64,000 nucleotides of DNA from Laburnicola sp. R22_1 (GCA_014281115.1 JACONQ010000010.1:186001-250000); one strand, 5' to 3'. Shown: positions 34,518 through 45,116, counted from the stretch's first letter. A program made the numbers and translations. The notes: generated by a model not told the origin, from the letters alone.

Positions 34518-35872
34518 TTTGGGTGGGGTAGTTTCGTAGCGTGCTGTATAAGGTTGGGTAGACTATAAACGGATTCTGGGATTCGAAAAGAGGGGAAGCT
34601 CGCGAACGAGGAGGTATTCAGCCGCATATGGCCGCCTGCAGAAGGAGCAGGGGTAGTCTCACCACTTCATTCGTCCGTCATATCTATTTAAAGAACTACG
34701 TAAATTACTCGCATGACTTGCTCTCAATATTAAATACGTGTATAGAAACTGAAAACCTTTCATAATGACTATCTTTAAGCCCTCATTTTCCATTCAATCC
34801 GTTATTATACAGTACATGCTATAGTATAAAGTCTTTAGTATTATTAAATTTGTCCAAAATGCTGCACTATAATTAACACCTTCATCTTTACTAAATAATA
34901 AATACTATCACGCTTAAAATTCTGATCTAAGTAGTTGGCCAAGTTAATTATAAATAGAAATGGACGAAGGCGACGTGAATACAGCAGGTAGTAAGATAAG
35001 GTGGTCACCTGCATGGCAGCATCAGCGACCGGGATTGAGCCCCGCCTTTTCCCATGCAGCGGAGGCCGCCCATGCAGGACACCGCAACCCCATAATGCGA
35101 AGCTACCCCATCAGACGGGATGCTACATTAATTGCTAGTATTGCCATAATAGACGATTCGTACCTACTATCGACTCACGACCCAAAAATTGCTAAACCTA
35201 ACATAGAACACCACGCAACCGCTATCTTCTCGCTCAAAATACATTCAAGGCGACCATCCTGCTCGCCAACTGTAGGTATGAGGTAGATTAAACAGCATCT
35301 ACCTTAGGGTTAGGATAAAAGACGGTTTGGAAGTTTCTCTTTAGCCAGGCTCTAAGGCTGAAAAGTCGTTTCGCAGGTTCGTGATAGCCCTAACGGTTGA
35401 GCGCTATTCTAAGTCGCTTCTAGAGTACTCGCAACCTAAATCTAAATATTTGAAAGAAAACAATTCCAGCTTAACACATTCATCTCAACGCACCGCATCT
35501 CGGGTCTCTTAAGTGCAATCTCCAATCTACCCAAGAGACAGCTCACCCAATCGGCCAAGTGGGAGTGATAGATATTTCTTTCTTTGCGTAAAATTAAACG
35601 GCGGACTTTAATGGAATCGTCTACGGCGGGACATACGAAAGACTTCTAGGGTTAGTTAGCTAGCTGCTAGAATCTCTTCTTTTTCTTATTTCCAATTCCT
35701 CGCACGTGTTTTCGCAAGTATTTAAAGGCTACGTAATTAACATAATATAGGTGTACTTACTAACCTGTAACTCCGTTCGAAGTAAGACATATACCGCTTC
35801 TTTTCTATCTTACTATCTCTCTCTTTCTACCTCTATTTTCTTCCCTTTTTTATCCCTATACCCCTTTGCATA
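34518..35872. other. AT-rich intergenic region
   Basis: Begins with the HET gene promoter; from about 34680 the DNA becomes AT-rich with short degenerate frames. No family recognised. Confidence 0.5.
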
Positions 35873-36032
35873 CAGCGTTGTCAACGTACCGTAGCGAATC
35901 TACGGCCCGTAGTTGCATAGGCCAAATACTGCACCGTGGAGCCGTGCAAGGGCCAATATGTATACTGTGCCCTATTCGGCTACATGTAGCCGCTACGGGC
36001 CGTAGATTCGCTACGGTACGTTGACAACGCTG
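35873..36032. mobile_element. 160-bp MITE with perfect 40-bp inverted repeats
   Basis: 35873-35912 (CAGCGTTGTCAACGTACCGT...) is exactly complementary to 35993-36032. Both ends are followed by the identical octamer TTTGCATA (35865-35872 and 36033-36040). An 8-bp duplication and a 5'-CAG terminus suggest a hAT-derived MITE. The TIR differs from the 10283 and 28954 family. Perfect arms imply recent insertion or escape from mutation, in contrast to the AT-rich surroundings. Confidence 0.9.
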
Positions 36033-36180
36033 TTTGCATATCTCTTTCTTTTCTCTCTCCCTTCTAAAGACTTCTACTACTAACCTATTTATATAATACC
36101 TAGTACTACCTTTTTTATAAACTCCCTACACTATCTATTGCTAGAATCTTCCTCTACCTTAGGGATATATCGCCTACACT

Positions 36181-36278
36181 ATCATGAAGAATACTTCGCG
36201 CACGTTCCGTACACGGTATAACGCTGTGAGAGAAAGCTGTAGGTGTGCTAAAAAAACGCTGTGAATCAGGGTAAAGCA
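36181..36278. mobile_element. Short retroposon-like insert (copy B) with 12-bp flanking duplication
   Basis: The 98-bp insert lies between two copies of ATCGCCTACACT (36169-36180 and 36279-36290). Its core (36186-36259) matches copies A and C. The 3' side has an A-run (TAAAAAAACG). Twelve-base duplications of this kind are more like target-primed retroposition than hAT or Tc1 insertion. Confidence 0.65.
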
Positions 36279-36290
36279 ATCGCCTACACT

Positions 36291-36934
36291 TAACACGTAC
36301 ACGCCTTAATCTATACAACTCTTAAATAATATATCTACCCTCTCTATCTATCTACCTATCTATCCATCCTTCTATCCCCTCTGCCCTACACACTGCGCCA
36401 CCACACCCTTTTCACATACTATATCCCCTTAAAACACCTCACTATATCCATTTTCATATCCACATCCATTCCTCCAGCCACACCTAACCCTATACCTAAC
36501 CTACGCCCATAGTATTCCCACTCTACCCATCCTCTCCCCTTCTTCCACCCTTCCTCTCTAACACCACTACATCCTTATCTATCTACCACACCTCTCTATA
36601 TATAAAACCATGCCAGGGATAACGCGTAGAATCGATCAAGTCTAGTTGCCAACTTAGAGGAGCTTGCCAAGTGTATACATACCATAAGGATGTTTACATG
36701 GCTGAGAGGTCACGTGACCGGATTCCTTAAGGTTCTATGTAGAATTCCTCCTCTCTTAAACGTACTTCCTCCTCCAAAATTAGAACGTACACCCCAACCA
36801 TCCATCCCTTCATCCGTCCTCTCCCCTCCCAACCCCCCATCCCTTTCTATTCCACTCCATCCCATCCCTTCCCATCCCAACCGTCACTCCATCCCATCAT
36901 CCTATCACCCCACACCTCCCCCAGCCTACTAAAC
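36291..36934. other. Pyrimidine-rich intergenic region
   Basis: Strong C/T bias on the plus strand (CTATCTATCTACC, CCATCCC runs). No gene. Confidence 0.5.
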
Positions 36935-36940
36935 ACCAAA

Positions 36941-37076
36941 GAAGAAGAAGAACAAGAAGAACAAGAAGAACAAGAAGAACAAGAAGAACAAGAAGAACAA
37001 GAAGAACAAGAAGAACAAGAAGAACAAGAAGAACAAGAAGAACAAGAAGAACAAGAAGAACAAGAAGAAGAAGAAA
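36941..37076. repeat. Minisatellite of the 9-mer AAGAAGAAC
   Basis: About 14 near-perfect copies of AAGAAGAAC/AAGAACAAG, flanked by GAA runs. Its minus-strand translation would be a Cys-Ser-Ser or Phe/Leu repeat, but no gene is attached. A TATATAAAAG box follows at 37093-37103. Confidence 0.9.
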
Positions 37077-37408
37077 ACCGCATTCTTTCGGGGTATATAA
37101 AAGCCACTACGCAACAACACAATCAAAGCCCACCCCGCTTATTCTCTCTTAAACCCAACCACCCAACCATGCAATGAACCAACCAAACCAGCCAGCCAAA
37201 CTCCATGCAATGCAATAAAATACAACAAGATCCCAGAAGACCCCAATTTTACGAGAATGTGGACACCACGCATCTCGCCACCCAACACAGAGCAGACCGA
37301 AGACAACCAACCAACCTACTTCACCCTCTTAGGATATTCCAACTGCGTATCCGGATCATACAATCTACAACCAGCCAGCGTCAGCAGACATTCTTCCAAA
37401 CTCCCTAC

Positions 37409-38894
37409 TCATACACACATACACAGCGACAACAAAGGGAAAAAAAAAAAAAAAAACTCACAAAAACGTCTCAAACCGCACCCCCTCCTCCTCCTCCACC
37501 CACCCTCCACATCCCCACCCTCATCCTCAGACACCACAGGCTCAAAGCTAACCTCCTTCCACGCCATAACCAGCGCCCGCCAATAACACGCCTCCGCTGC
37601 ACCAGTCAAATACCTCTCCCTAAAAGTCTTGACGCTATTATCCGCGATGCGCTTCGCCTTCTCGGGATGAGCAAGGAGATCGTCCATGGTGGCAGAGAGA
37701 TCGGAGAAGTCGCGCTCGACCTCGACGTAGTTTTGTTTGGGGCCCGAGGACAGGAGGAGGTAGTGGTAGTGTTGGATCCACTGGAGTTTGTGCGAGACGA
37801 TGACGGAGCGGCAGAGTTGGCGATATTTGAGGGCGCCCGAGTAGGATCGGCCTGTGTTGGTGGGGGCGATTGTTAGCGCACAGCGGATGGCAATAGGTAG
37901 GGATGAGACTACTCGTAGTCATACCTTCAGCGTGGGCTATAAACATGTAGTTGCACTGATCTACCGCGCCCAGGAACTGCTTCGACGGCTCCTTGAACTC
38001 GCTGTCTTCCCACGTGACGGGCCCGACGTCGCTCCACGGCTTGCCCTTGGCGGCATCGACCAGCGCTCTCCGCAGCTTGGGTGCAAAGCTCAGCTTGCCG
38101 CGCCACACTAGCTTCTCCTTTTTTGTGTCCCACGGCTCGATGCTCTCGCGCTGCACGGCCTCGGCGGCAACCTCGTCGAAGGCCCCCAGCGAAGGCATGT
38201 CCCAGCTCCACCACCCGAAATCCGGCATCAGCCACAAATCCTCGTCCTGCGCACGGCGCGCGAGCATCCACAGCGGCTTCTTGGGCTGTGCGGGCAGGTC
38301 CTCGACGCTCAGGACGAATTCGATGTTGGGGATCGAGGCGCGGTCGCGGGCGGCGCTGATGGCGCGATGCAAGGCGGCGAGCGAGCTGATAGCTTTCTGG
38401 CGGTTGATGTTGTCTACGAGGAACGTCTGCAGCACGTACAGCTGGCCATTGTACACCATGGCGCGCACCATGCCCTTTGACAGCTCGAAGCTCGAGAGCT
38501 CCTCGGGTGTGACCTTCCCCTTGCCCTTCCTGAAGTTCTTCGCCCGCTCAATGTCCTGATACAGGCCCGGAAACGCTGCCTGGCATTGCTGCTCCTCCAG
38601 GCCGTAACTGGACCCGTCGCGGCCGTATTTGAACACCCAGTCGTCGTCTGTCACATTGGACACGATGTGCGGCGCCGCGGCGCAATCCAGGCATGTTTCG
38701 CAGTGGAAATGGGTCGACTGGGCGCAGAGGCATCGGCCGGCGGGGAGCACGCCCTGGACGACGGGCGGCAGCGAGGGGCTCTCGGTGCGCGTGCCATACA
38801 AGATGGAGCAGGCGAGGAATATGACGACGCCGATGGCCGAGATGAAGAACCATGCGAGGCAGTCGGACGCGCCGCACCGCCGTCGCAATATCAT
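37409..38894 (-). CDS. GT90/CAP10-like glycosyltransferase, type II membrane protein
   Basis: Exons 37925-38894 and 37409-37851, intron 37852-37924 (GTATGA...ACACAG), 470 residues. MILRRRCGASDCLAWFFISA starts a short cytoplasmic tail and a signal anchor (about residues 12-32), so it is probably a Golgi lumenal enzyme. Conserved pieces are PGLYQDIERA, FVLSVEDLPAQPKKPLWMLA, PDFGWWSWDMPSLGAFDEV, KLVWRGKLSFAPKLRRALVD, FIAHAEGRSYSGALKYRQLC and SHKLQWIQHYHYLLLSSGPKQ NYVEVERDF. CAP10 relatives transfer xylose or related sugars to glycans. The annotated end is odd: the frame runs through a GGAGGAGG/G tract into a poly-T stretch (CEFFFFFF). One frame over, GVRFETFL-stop would give the usual short end. 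Confidence 0.85.
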
Positions 38895-40066
38895 ACTGGA
38901 GAAGAAACTATGAGCGCCGCATCCGAAATTTGATGGGAGTAGCACACGATGACGTCGTCCACTGGAACGCAAAGGCACGCGGCGTCAGGGAAAGCAAATT
39001 ATAAGGTTGACGGTGCGGGTGGCGGCGAAGACGGCGACATGGGAAGAATATAAGAGAAAATAAGGCGAGAGTGGCTGTTGTTGCGGCGCTGGGTCGGTCG
39101 AGGGGTGGAGTGGAGGTCCGCTCCCGCAAAGGACCCGAGCATGGGGAAAGCTAGAGCCACCCCCACGTCGCATGATGATCCATGCGCGTCTAACGATGCA
39201 TGTGCTAGTCTGTCAGGAGAAAGAATGCAAACTCAGACATGTTCTGTTCAGCTATGAAAAAGTCAAAATATGATTGTCACCTATCAACGTCATAAAACGG
39301 CGACAAAACCATGTGAGCGAGGATATTTATTTATGAGGCTCCTAAAAAGCAAAAGACAATAGAGCGTAAGTGCAACACGGTAGGCGACTACACATGGCGG
39401 TCGTAGAAGATTCCGTCCTAGTTCCACTGGTTGTGATGTACTAGTAAAAAGAGAAGGCCAGCGTATTTAACCGCAATAACTAAGCAAGACCTTTGCTAGG
39501 TTTGACACCCATTTGCGCGAACAAACAGTCTGACACCCATTTGCCCAGGCAAATAATCTAACCCTACAATGAAGCCGTGTTGTCTAATGTTAGCTAACCT
39601 GGCGAAACCCCTGTCTTAACATCTGGGATGGACGACATCCTTGATCTCCAGGGCTGCGACACTGGCACGTGACTGGGTGCATCTTATTCCAGTATTAAAC
39701 CAACTCGCTGTAGCGAAGTATTACCTTTGGTATGAATTAACTGAATTATCTTGAATAAAAACTAATCCGTAATCCGTGTAGGTTGAATCACGCTTGAAAC
39801 CAAACTTACATGTGAACATCAAGGAAAGAAATAGCGGTGATTACATTTAATTAGGTATGTATTACTCGCAATATATCAGAAAAAAAAACCAGACATTCTT
39901 TAAAGCAGCAGGTTCGAGCAAGTATTTATTAACTATTGGTTCTACTATTTCTGGCCAGGTAGCGATTACAGTAGTGCACTTACGATATCATCACTGACAA
40001 GCTATACACAAAGCGAGCAGAGGATTCACTTCTCCTCCCAATCCTCCAAGGACATCTCCCACCCCA
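38895..40066. other. Intergenic region
   Basis: Promoter of the GT90 gene, then AT-rich sequence. A 16-bp near-repeat (TTTGACACCCATTTGC / TCTGACACCCATTTGC) lies at about 39501 and 39530. No gene supported. Confidence 0.5.
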
Positions 40067-40975
40067 CTACTCAGGAACATTCTTCATCGCGTTTTCCAAC
40101 ATCCTCCTATCCTCATCAGTCATATGAACCGCCTTGCGACGACGAATCCTAGGAACCATCGCCGGAGGTATGACCTTCTGATACACATAATCGATCTTCT
40201 TATCAATCGCCTTGGCACGAGTAATGAGGGCCGTATAATCCGTATCGGTGCGGGCGACTTCCAGGTCCCCCTCCAACTCGCGAATGACCTCCCTAAACTC
40301 CGGCTCGGTCGTAGTACCAGAAGGAAACCGCTCACCGGGATGGATCTCCTCCAGCCTATCCAAGTACCTAGTCGCATGGCTCAGCCGATGGCGAATGATT
40401 TCCGTCGCGCCGATGGCATACCTAGCGCGGGCTTGCGCAACACACTCGTCGACAAGCATCGCCGTATCCAAGAACCGAATAATCATCTGCGAATGAAACA
40501 CACCCGTCCAGTTCTGGCGAAAGTACTCGGCCTTCTTCTCAAGAACAGCGACCCGATGCGCCCAGTGTGCCCAATTTGAAATAAAATTAGACAAATCCAT
40601 GTTCATGTAAATATTTTCCATCGACCATTCGCAAGTTTGGAGCGAAAAGCGTGCGTAGTAGTCGGAAGAAGGATTATCCCGCGGGTCAAGTAACTGCTCG
40701 GGTGTGATGGGGTTGGGTTCGAAGAGTGGGGTGCGGTCGTTGGGACAGGTGCCGCGCTTTTGGTTGGTGCTGGTGAACCACGACATGATGCACTTTGTGT
40801 GGAAGTAGCATCCACTGCCGGGGGGATGGTCGATCTGGACTACCTCTCCATTCGCCTCGCAGTCCTCGGTGCAGATAGTGCATGGGGTCGATGCGGGGGC
40901 GGTGCATGGTGTTAGTCCATTTTGGATGAACTCCGATTGAGTTGGTAGTTCGGTTGTTTCGTTTTGGGGGTTCAT
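40067..40975 (-). CDS. RING-type zinc-finger protein (first of three nearby)
   Basis: A 302-codon intronless frame from ATG at 40975 (MNPQNETTELPTQSEFIQNG). Residues 32-80 hold a RING-H2 variant: CTICTEDC, GSGCYFHTKCIMSWF and RGTCPNDRTPLF, with an enlarged loop between the ligand pairs. RING domains bind E2 enzymes and act as ubiquitin ligases. The remaining two-thirds is helical, with no recognisable partner domain (NWAHWAHRVAVLEKKAEYFR, IDKKIDYVYQKVIPPAMVPR) and a basic RIRRRK patch. Target unknown. Confidence 0.8.
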   Translation of the reverse strand: MNPQNETTELPTQSEFIQNGLTPCTAPASTPCTICTEDCEANGEVVQIDHPPGSGCYFHTKCIMSWFTSTNQKRGTCPNDRTPLFEPNPITPEQLLDPRDNPSSDYYARFSLQTCEWSMENIYMNMDLSNFISNWAHWAHRVAVLEKKAEYFRQNWTGVFHSQMIIRFLDTAMLVDECVAQARARYAIGATEIIRHRLSHATRYLDRLEEIHPGERFPSGTTTEPEFREVIRELEGDLEVARTDTDYTALITRAKAIDKKIDYVYQKVIPPAMVPRIRRRKAVHMTDEDRRMLENAMKNVPE

Positions 40976-42027
40976 AGTTGCGGGGGTATTGTTGGTTGGA
41001 GTGTAGGTGGTTTCTTTCTGAGATTTTTTGCTTTCCAGTTTTTGGAAGTTGGGAAGACATGGGCAGGATAATGCAGTGCGTTAAATAGGGACTTTTCCTC
41101 CAACATTGTTGATTTACTAGTACGTTGTACAATGTCTAATTTTGTGTGAACACAGCTGCAATGTATGGGTGCCTATATATCCCGATCGCGACTGTACAAT
41201 GTCCTGACCATGACCCACAGCCAGATAGGAAAATTCTTATCCACTAACAGACGTGCTTTTTCCTTTATTTTTTTTCCTTATTTTTTTATGAACAAAGCTG
41301 CATCCCGCAACTATACTACAGTAAAAGAAAATTTATCTATAACCTTTTTTTTCTGTGGACTAGCTCTGTGCAAAAATCTTGAATACATGTGATTAAGTTA
41401 ATAACGCGCTCATCGTTCGGCACTCCGCAAGGCCGTTGCGTACACTGGCTCAGGGTCGACTCAACCACGGTTCTATCTGAAAGAAGACTTCGCACACTCT
41501 CGGTACACGGTATAACGCTGTTATGGAAAGCTGTAGGGGTGCTAGAAAAACGCAACCACGGTTCAGAACCATGTGATTTGACTGTGAAGTGCCTGTGGGT
41601 CTCGGTCGAGACCTTTTCCTTGTTGAAAAGCTCGATAATTGCACTGAGAACATTGAAAGCAGAATAGTAGAAGTTGGTCCGGCTCGAATAACAAGAACTA
41701 CGATGCGGCATACCCAAGACAACTACAGACAATTGATATATAAGCGGGCAAGCAGCAGACGTCGTGCAAACCTTGATATCCTCGTAAAAAATAAAGCGGG
41801 AACGCATACGGAACGAGATGCAGAGACGCAAATTCTATGCGATTATGCAGCAAGATAAACAATGAATAATAGATCTTTACCTAAAATACTTAGGTCTATG
41901 CCTGAGTCGCGGGACGCACGGTGTAGCGGGACGATTTTATAAAAAAGTCATCTTAAACCCTCATTCTTTAGGTTTATGGAGCCTTGATTGATAAATAAAT
42001 ATTCTATGGCTATCTGACTCTAGGATC
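40976..42027. other. Intergenic region with a short inserted element
   Basis: AT-rich. The only supported feature is copy C of the short repeat (41474-41552). Confidence 0.5.
41474..41552. mobile_element. Short retroposon-like insert (copy C) with 12-bp flanking duplication
   Basis: The 79-bp insert lies between CAACCACGGTTC at 41462-41473 and 41553-41564. Its core shares ACTTCGC, GTACACGGTATAACGCTGT, GGAAAGCTGTAGG and GTGCTA with copies A and B, then an A-run (GAAAAACG). It is about 20 bp shorter at this end than copy B. Confidence 0.7.
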
Positions 42028-42235
42028 CTAGATTTTCTTTAGGTTTTTCTTCGTGGTCGTCGTGCAATACGTCGATTCGTCGACGCCGTCAATCACCAAA
42101 TTATCAATCCACCCCTGTTTTCTCAGGACGAGCTGCGCCACACGAGGGCTCAATACCAACATCTCCCCAGCCATCTTCTCCGCCTCCGTGTGCTTTTCCT
42201 GGTTGCTCAGTAACAGTGCCACCTTGTTCACGCTC
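42028..42235 (-). pseudogene. TPR-domain (kinesin-light-chain-like) gene remnant
   Basis: Minus-strand frame SVNKVALLLSNQEKHTEAEK followed by MAGEMLVLSPRVAQLVL is a typical single fungal TPR unit (NNLAxVLxxQGKYxEAE pattern). It ends at 42028. It overlaps, in another frame, the last residues of the Clr5-domain gene and has no start of its own, so it looks like the tail of a former kinase- or NB-ARC-TPR gene. Confidence 0.55.
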
Positions 42236-43796
42236 TGGCCTCCAAGCAGAGTATTTTATCACCGTCGCCGATGCAAAATCCCCAATCTTCCATATTGGCG
42301 GCGTTTGCTGTTGCCCAGTCATAAAAGGCAGTATATTCGCAGGTTTCAAGTCACCATGCCAACCAAAAACATGTTGGTTGTAACGGTTATGCCAGGAAGA
42401 GCTCCTATCTGGAGACCGCCGCAAATAGACCGGGTCTACGGGCGCGCCAACGTCGAGGGAACGCACGTTTTCCAGCTCAAATTTCGAGTGTTTAGGGCGC
42501 TTAAGTGAAATTGATTTAAGTATCCCGCTCTCGTTGACGAATTTCCAGACAGCAATGGAAGTCAGTTTGTGGGCATCTTGAACCGGTTGGACAGGGGATT
42601 TCGTATGAAGCTGCCGTCCCAGAGAGCAAATATCGTCTTGTCCTGGATCAAGATCATCCAATCCATAAGCCTTGAATTCCACTCGTAAACGATCCACGAT
42701 GCTCCGGAGCGAGCACTCTGAAGATGCGCCTCTGTCGTCAATCGACATGTGGTGTAAGATAGTTATCGAGCGCTGAAGTGGATGTCGCTTTGGAAAACGC
42801 GTCTGACCCATTTGACATGCGAAGCCTAAGAGGCGAGAAAATACTTCTGGCCTTTGGATCTGCCTAGATGCCAGTATCATGTGATATAGGTATGGGAGAA
42901 ACAGTAAAATCTCTCGGTTCAAGAGGTCGCGAATCATGTCGAAAGCAAGATCGAAGTGCTGAAATGCTTCGGCAATGTGATCTCTCTCCAGTAACGTTTG
43001 TCCATCGAGCATGCGATGGTAGAACCTCTCCAACAAACGAAGCTGGAACATACTGTCCATATTTCTCCCGTGTGGCTTTTCAAACACGCTGTCATAGTAC
43101 GTACGGCTGAGATGCAGAAGCTGCTCCAACTGGCTCATCGTTGCATTTAAGGGCATGACAGGATCCACCTGGTTAAAAAAGGGCAGCGCCACAATAGGAG
43201 AGATCGCTTCCCCTATATCGAAACTCTCATGCGTGGCCAGCTCTGTAGAGTCTGTAGGGTCGGGCGGGGCCTCCAGATTATGGATATTCGTATTAACAGC
43301 CACCAGGTCCGGCTCAGGAGTGCGGCAGTCTATGTGCGTTGAGGGTGTGGTGGTATTTGCAGTAGCAATAAGGGATTGTAAGTCGCGGGTTCCTTTACGC
43401 CGGAAGTATTGCTTGACATCCCTAAACGTGACAAGCCGCCCTCTGATCCAGAAGATTGTCTCCTTGCCCTGAGCTTTCCGCTCAGAAGCAAGTCGTAGGG
43501 CAGCCAGCATATCTGGTTGCTTGCGCTTTCGGTCTAATGACCATTTCACAATGCGTTTCTTGAGCATAGCTGGACTGGGAGTTGTCAGTCTTGAGACTCA
43601 AGTCACTCCCTATGAGGCTGCCGTACGTGGGTCGGAAATCATGCTCCTGTGCAAGAAGAACCAGGACATCGTTGAGACTCCTGGCTTCATCGCGATAAAG
43701 TTGGGATATAATCATCCGTTTCTGCTCCCATGCTTCAGCCGAGTAGGACCGTGCAGGTATGAGGCGACCGGGTTGCGAGGGAACAAACGAAGCCAT
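42104..43796 (-). CDS. Clr5-domain protein with a C-terminal truncated protein-kinase fragment
   Basis: Exon 1 is 43627-43796 and exon 2 is 42104-43574, joined across a 52-bp intron (GTACGG donor, CTGAC branch, CCCAG acceptor), 546 residues. Residues about 18-75 form a Clr5 domain (YSAEAWEQKRMIISQLYRDE, ARSLNDVLVLLAQEHDFRPT, then PAMLKKRIVKWSLDRKRK). The domain is named from S. pombe Clr5 and is common in ascomycete proteins of unknown role. The middle is helical (MFQLRLLERFYHRMLDGQTL). Near residues 475-505 a kinase catalytic-loop motif HGDLKPANIL and a DFG-like IGDFASA appear; the frame then ends after 50 out-of-context residues. I infer a chimera or decayed gene rather than a working kinase, since no N-lobe is recognisable. 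Confidence 0.65.
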
Positions 43797-44136
43797 AGGA
43801 ATGTATAATATTTCTGTACCCTACGGTTGTGCAAGAAGAACGCAGTAAATTGATAGTAGGATGTGAGAGGGGCATGGAAAAATAATTATACATGCCTTCG
43901 ATGGCAAGACGTCTGCTAACCATATTAAAGTCTTCAGTCTTGCGGGTGGGCTATGCAAAAGTATCCTGCATGACGCTAATCCACGCACTTGGGTGCTACT
44001 GGCGAGTAAGCGCAGAAGTACCTCGCATATTCTGATGCGGGCTTAATCTAACCAGATATAGAAGCTGCTTTGAACAGAAGTACCAACTAGGATGACGAGA
44101 TAGCATGAATCCTTGTGCCACGCCAGCCATGCCGTA
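43797..44136. other. Intergenic region
   Basis: Promoter side of the Clr5 gene; nothing else seen. Confidence 0.45.
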
Positions 44137-44285
44137 GAAATTGGCCCATAACGAATCGTCCTAACCACTTTCAGAACCAATTAGTAGTAGCGACTTCGCA
44201 TAATGACTTTAGCCCACTTCAAAAGCAACTCTGTTGATTGGTTGGTTCTTAAAGTGGTTAGGACGATCTGTTATGGGCGAATTTC
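44137..44285. mobile_element. 149-bp palindromic MITE with TA duplication
   Basis: GAAATTGGCCCATAACGAAT... on the left pairs with the inverted right arm (CGCCCATAACAGATCGTCCT...) over about 46 bp with a few mismatches. TA lies directly outside both ends (44135-44136, 44286-44287), as for Tc1-mariner-derived MITEs. Confidence 0.75.
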
Positions 44286-44459
44286 TATAGTAAGACTAAT
44301 ATTGGCCCAACTTCATTAAAGCCGGTTCCTAAGGGTCAGAGACGGCCCATGGAGGCTTTTTTGGTTTTGAAAGCAGCGCTTGTCCAGCTACTTCCGTTTC
44401 AATCTAGGAAGGAGCACCCACCTATTCACATTTCCCTTTATCTGTCGCGCTTCTTCTGA

Positions 44460-44765
44460 CTTCAACTAACCACAGGGTATCACATATTTTAACCTTATAT
44501 ACAGTTTACAAGCCGTACACCGGTTAAACACGGGAATGCATTTTACTTATTAGAGATCGTCGTTGTGGGAGATTCGAACCTAGTTCGAGCATTTTACATA
44601 TGTACTTATTACTACATGCGCATTATTTTCACCATCACCCCTATAAAATAATTCGTGTCCGATGCTAAGATGCGCGAAAGGTCATAGTAGAAAGTATAAA
44701 TACAGTTTACATCCTCTATTATTAGCTATCAGTCTTAGTGTTCAACACGAGTTCAAACGCCCCGC
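44460..44765. repeat. Degenerate dispersed repeat (copy 2), with tRNA-like B box
   Basis: Matches the blocks described at 28620-30065. The minus strand near 44573 carries GGTTCGAATCTCCC, close to the RNA polymerase III B box, but no complete tRNA can be folded around it. Confidence 0.5.
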
Positions 44766-45116
44766 AGTGCCCACACAAGTCGCCACACACCAGACGCAGC
44801 ATCACCAGCTGGTACATAGACGCGTATAGCGCGGGGCCGAACTTTTTTTTTGTCAAGGAGCCGAACCAAAGTTTACCACAACTATACGTTTATCAAATTT
44901 AAAATCTTCTACTTTACCGATGAGGAGACCCGTACCTGGCGATATTTAAAAAAAAAGCTGCTTGCAGTGTATCGCTGGGATACGCCTCCAAAAGACACGC
45001 ACGACACGATTCGGATAGGCAACCCATGCATTTCCTTGCCGCCGCACACGCACCCTCCCTAGCTCCATACGCGACCCCCAGCCACAACCAGGAACCAAAA
45101 CCACAGCACATCCACC

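Noticed and set aside
34960..35286. 108-codon frame in the AT-rich block after the HET gene
   Set aside because: No similarity to known families recognised and sequence is typical of decayed repeat DNA.
36847..37122. Cys-Ser-Ser repeat protein on the minus strand
   Set aside because: It is only the translation of the AAGAAGAAC minisatellite.
44535..44605. Possible tRNA gene on the minus strand (GGTTCGAATCTCCC)
   Set aside because: Only the B-box region matches; acceptor, D and anticodon stems cannot be formed, and the T stem itself pairs poorly.
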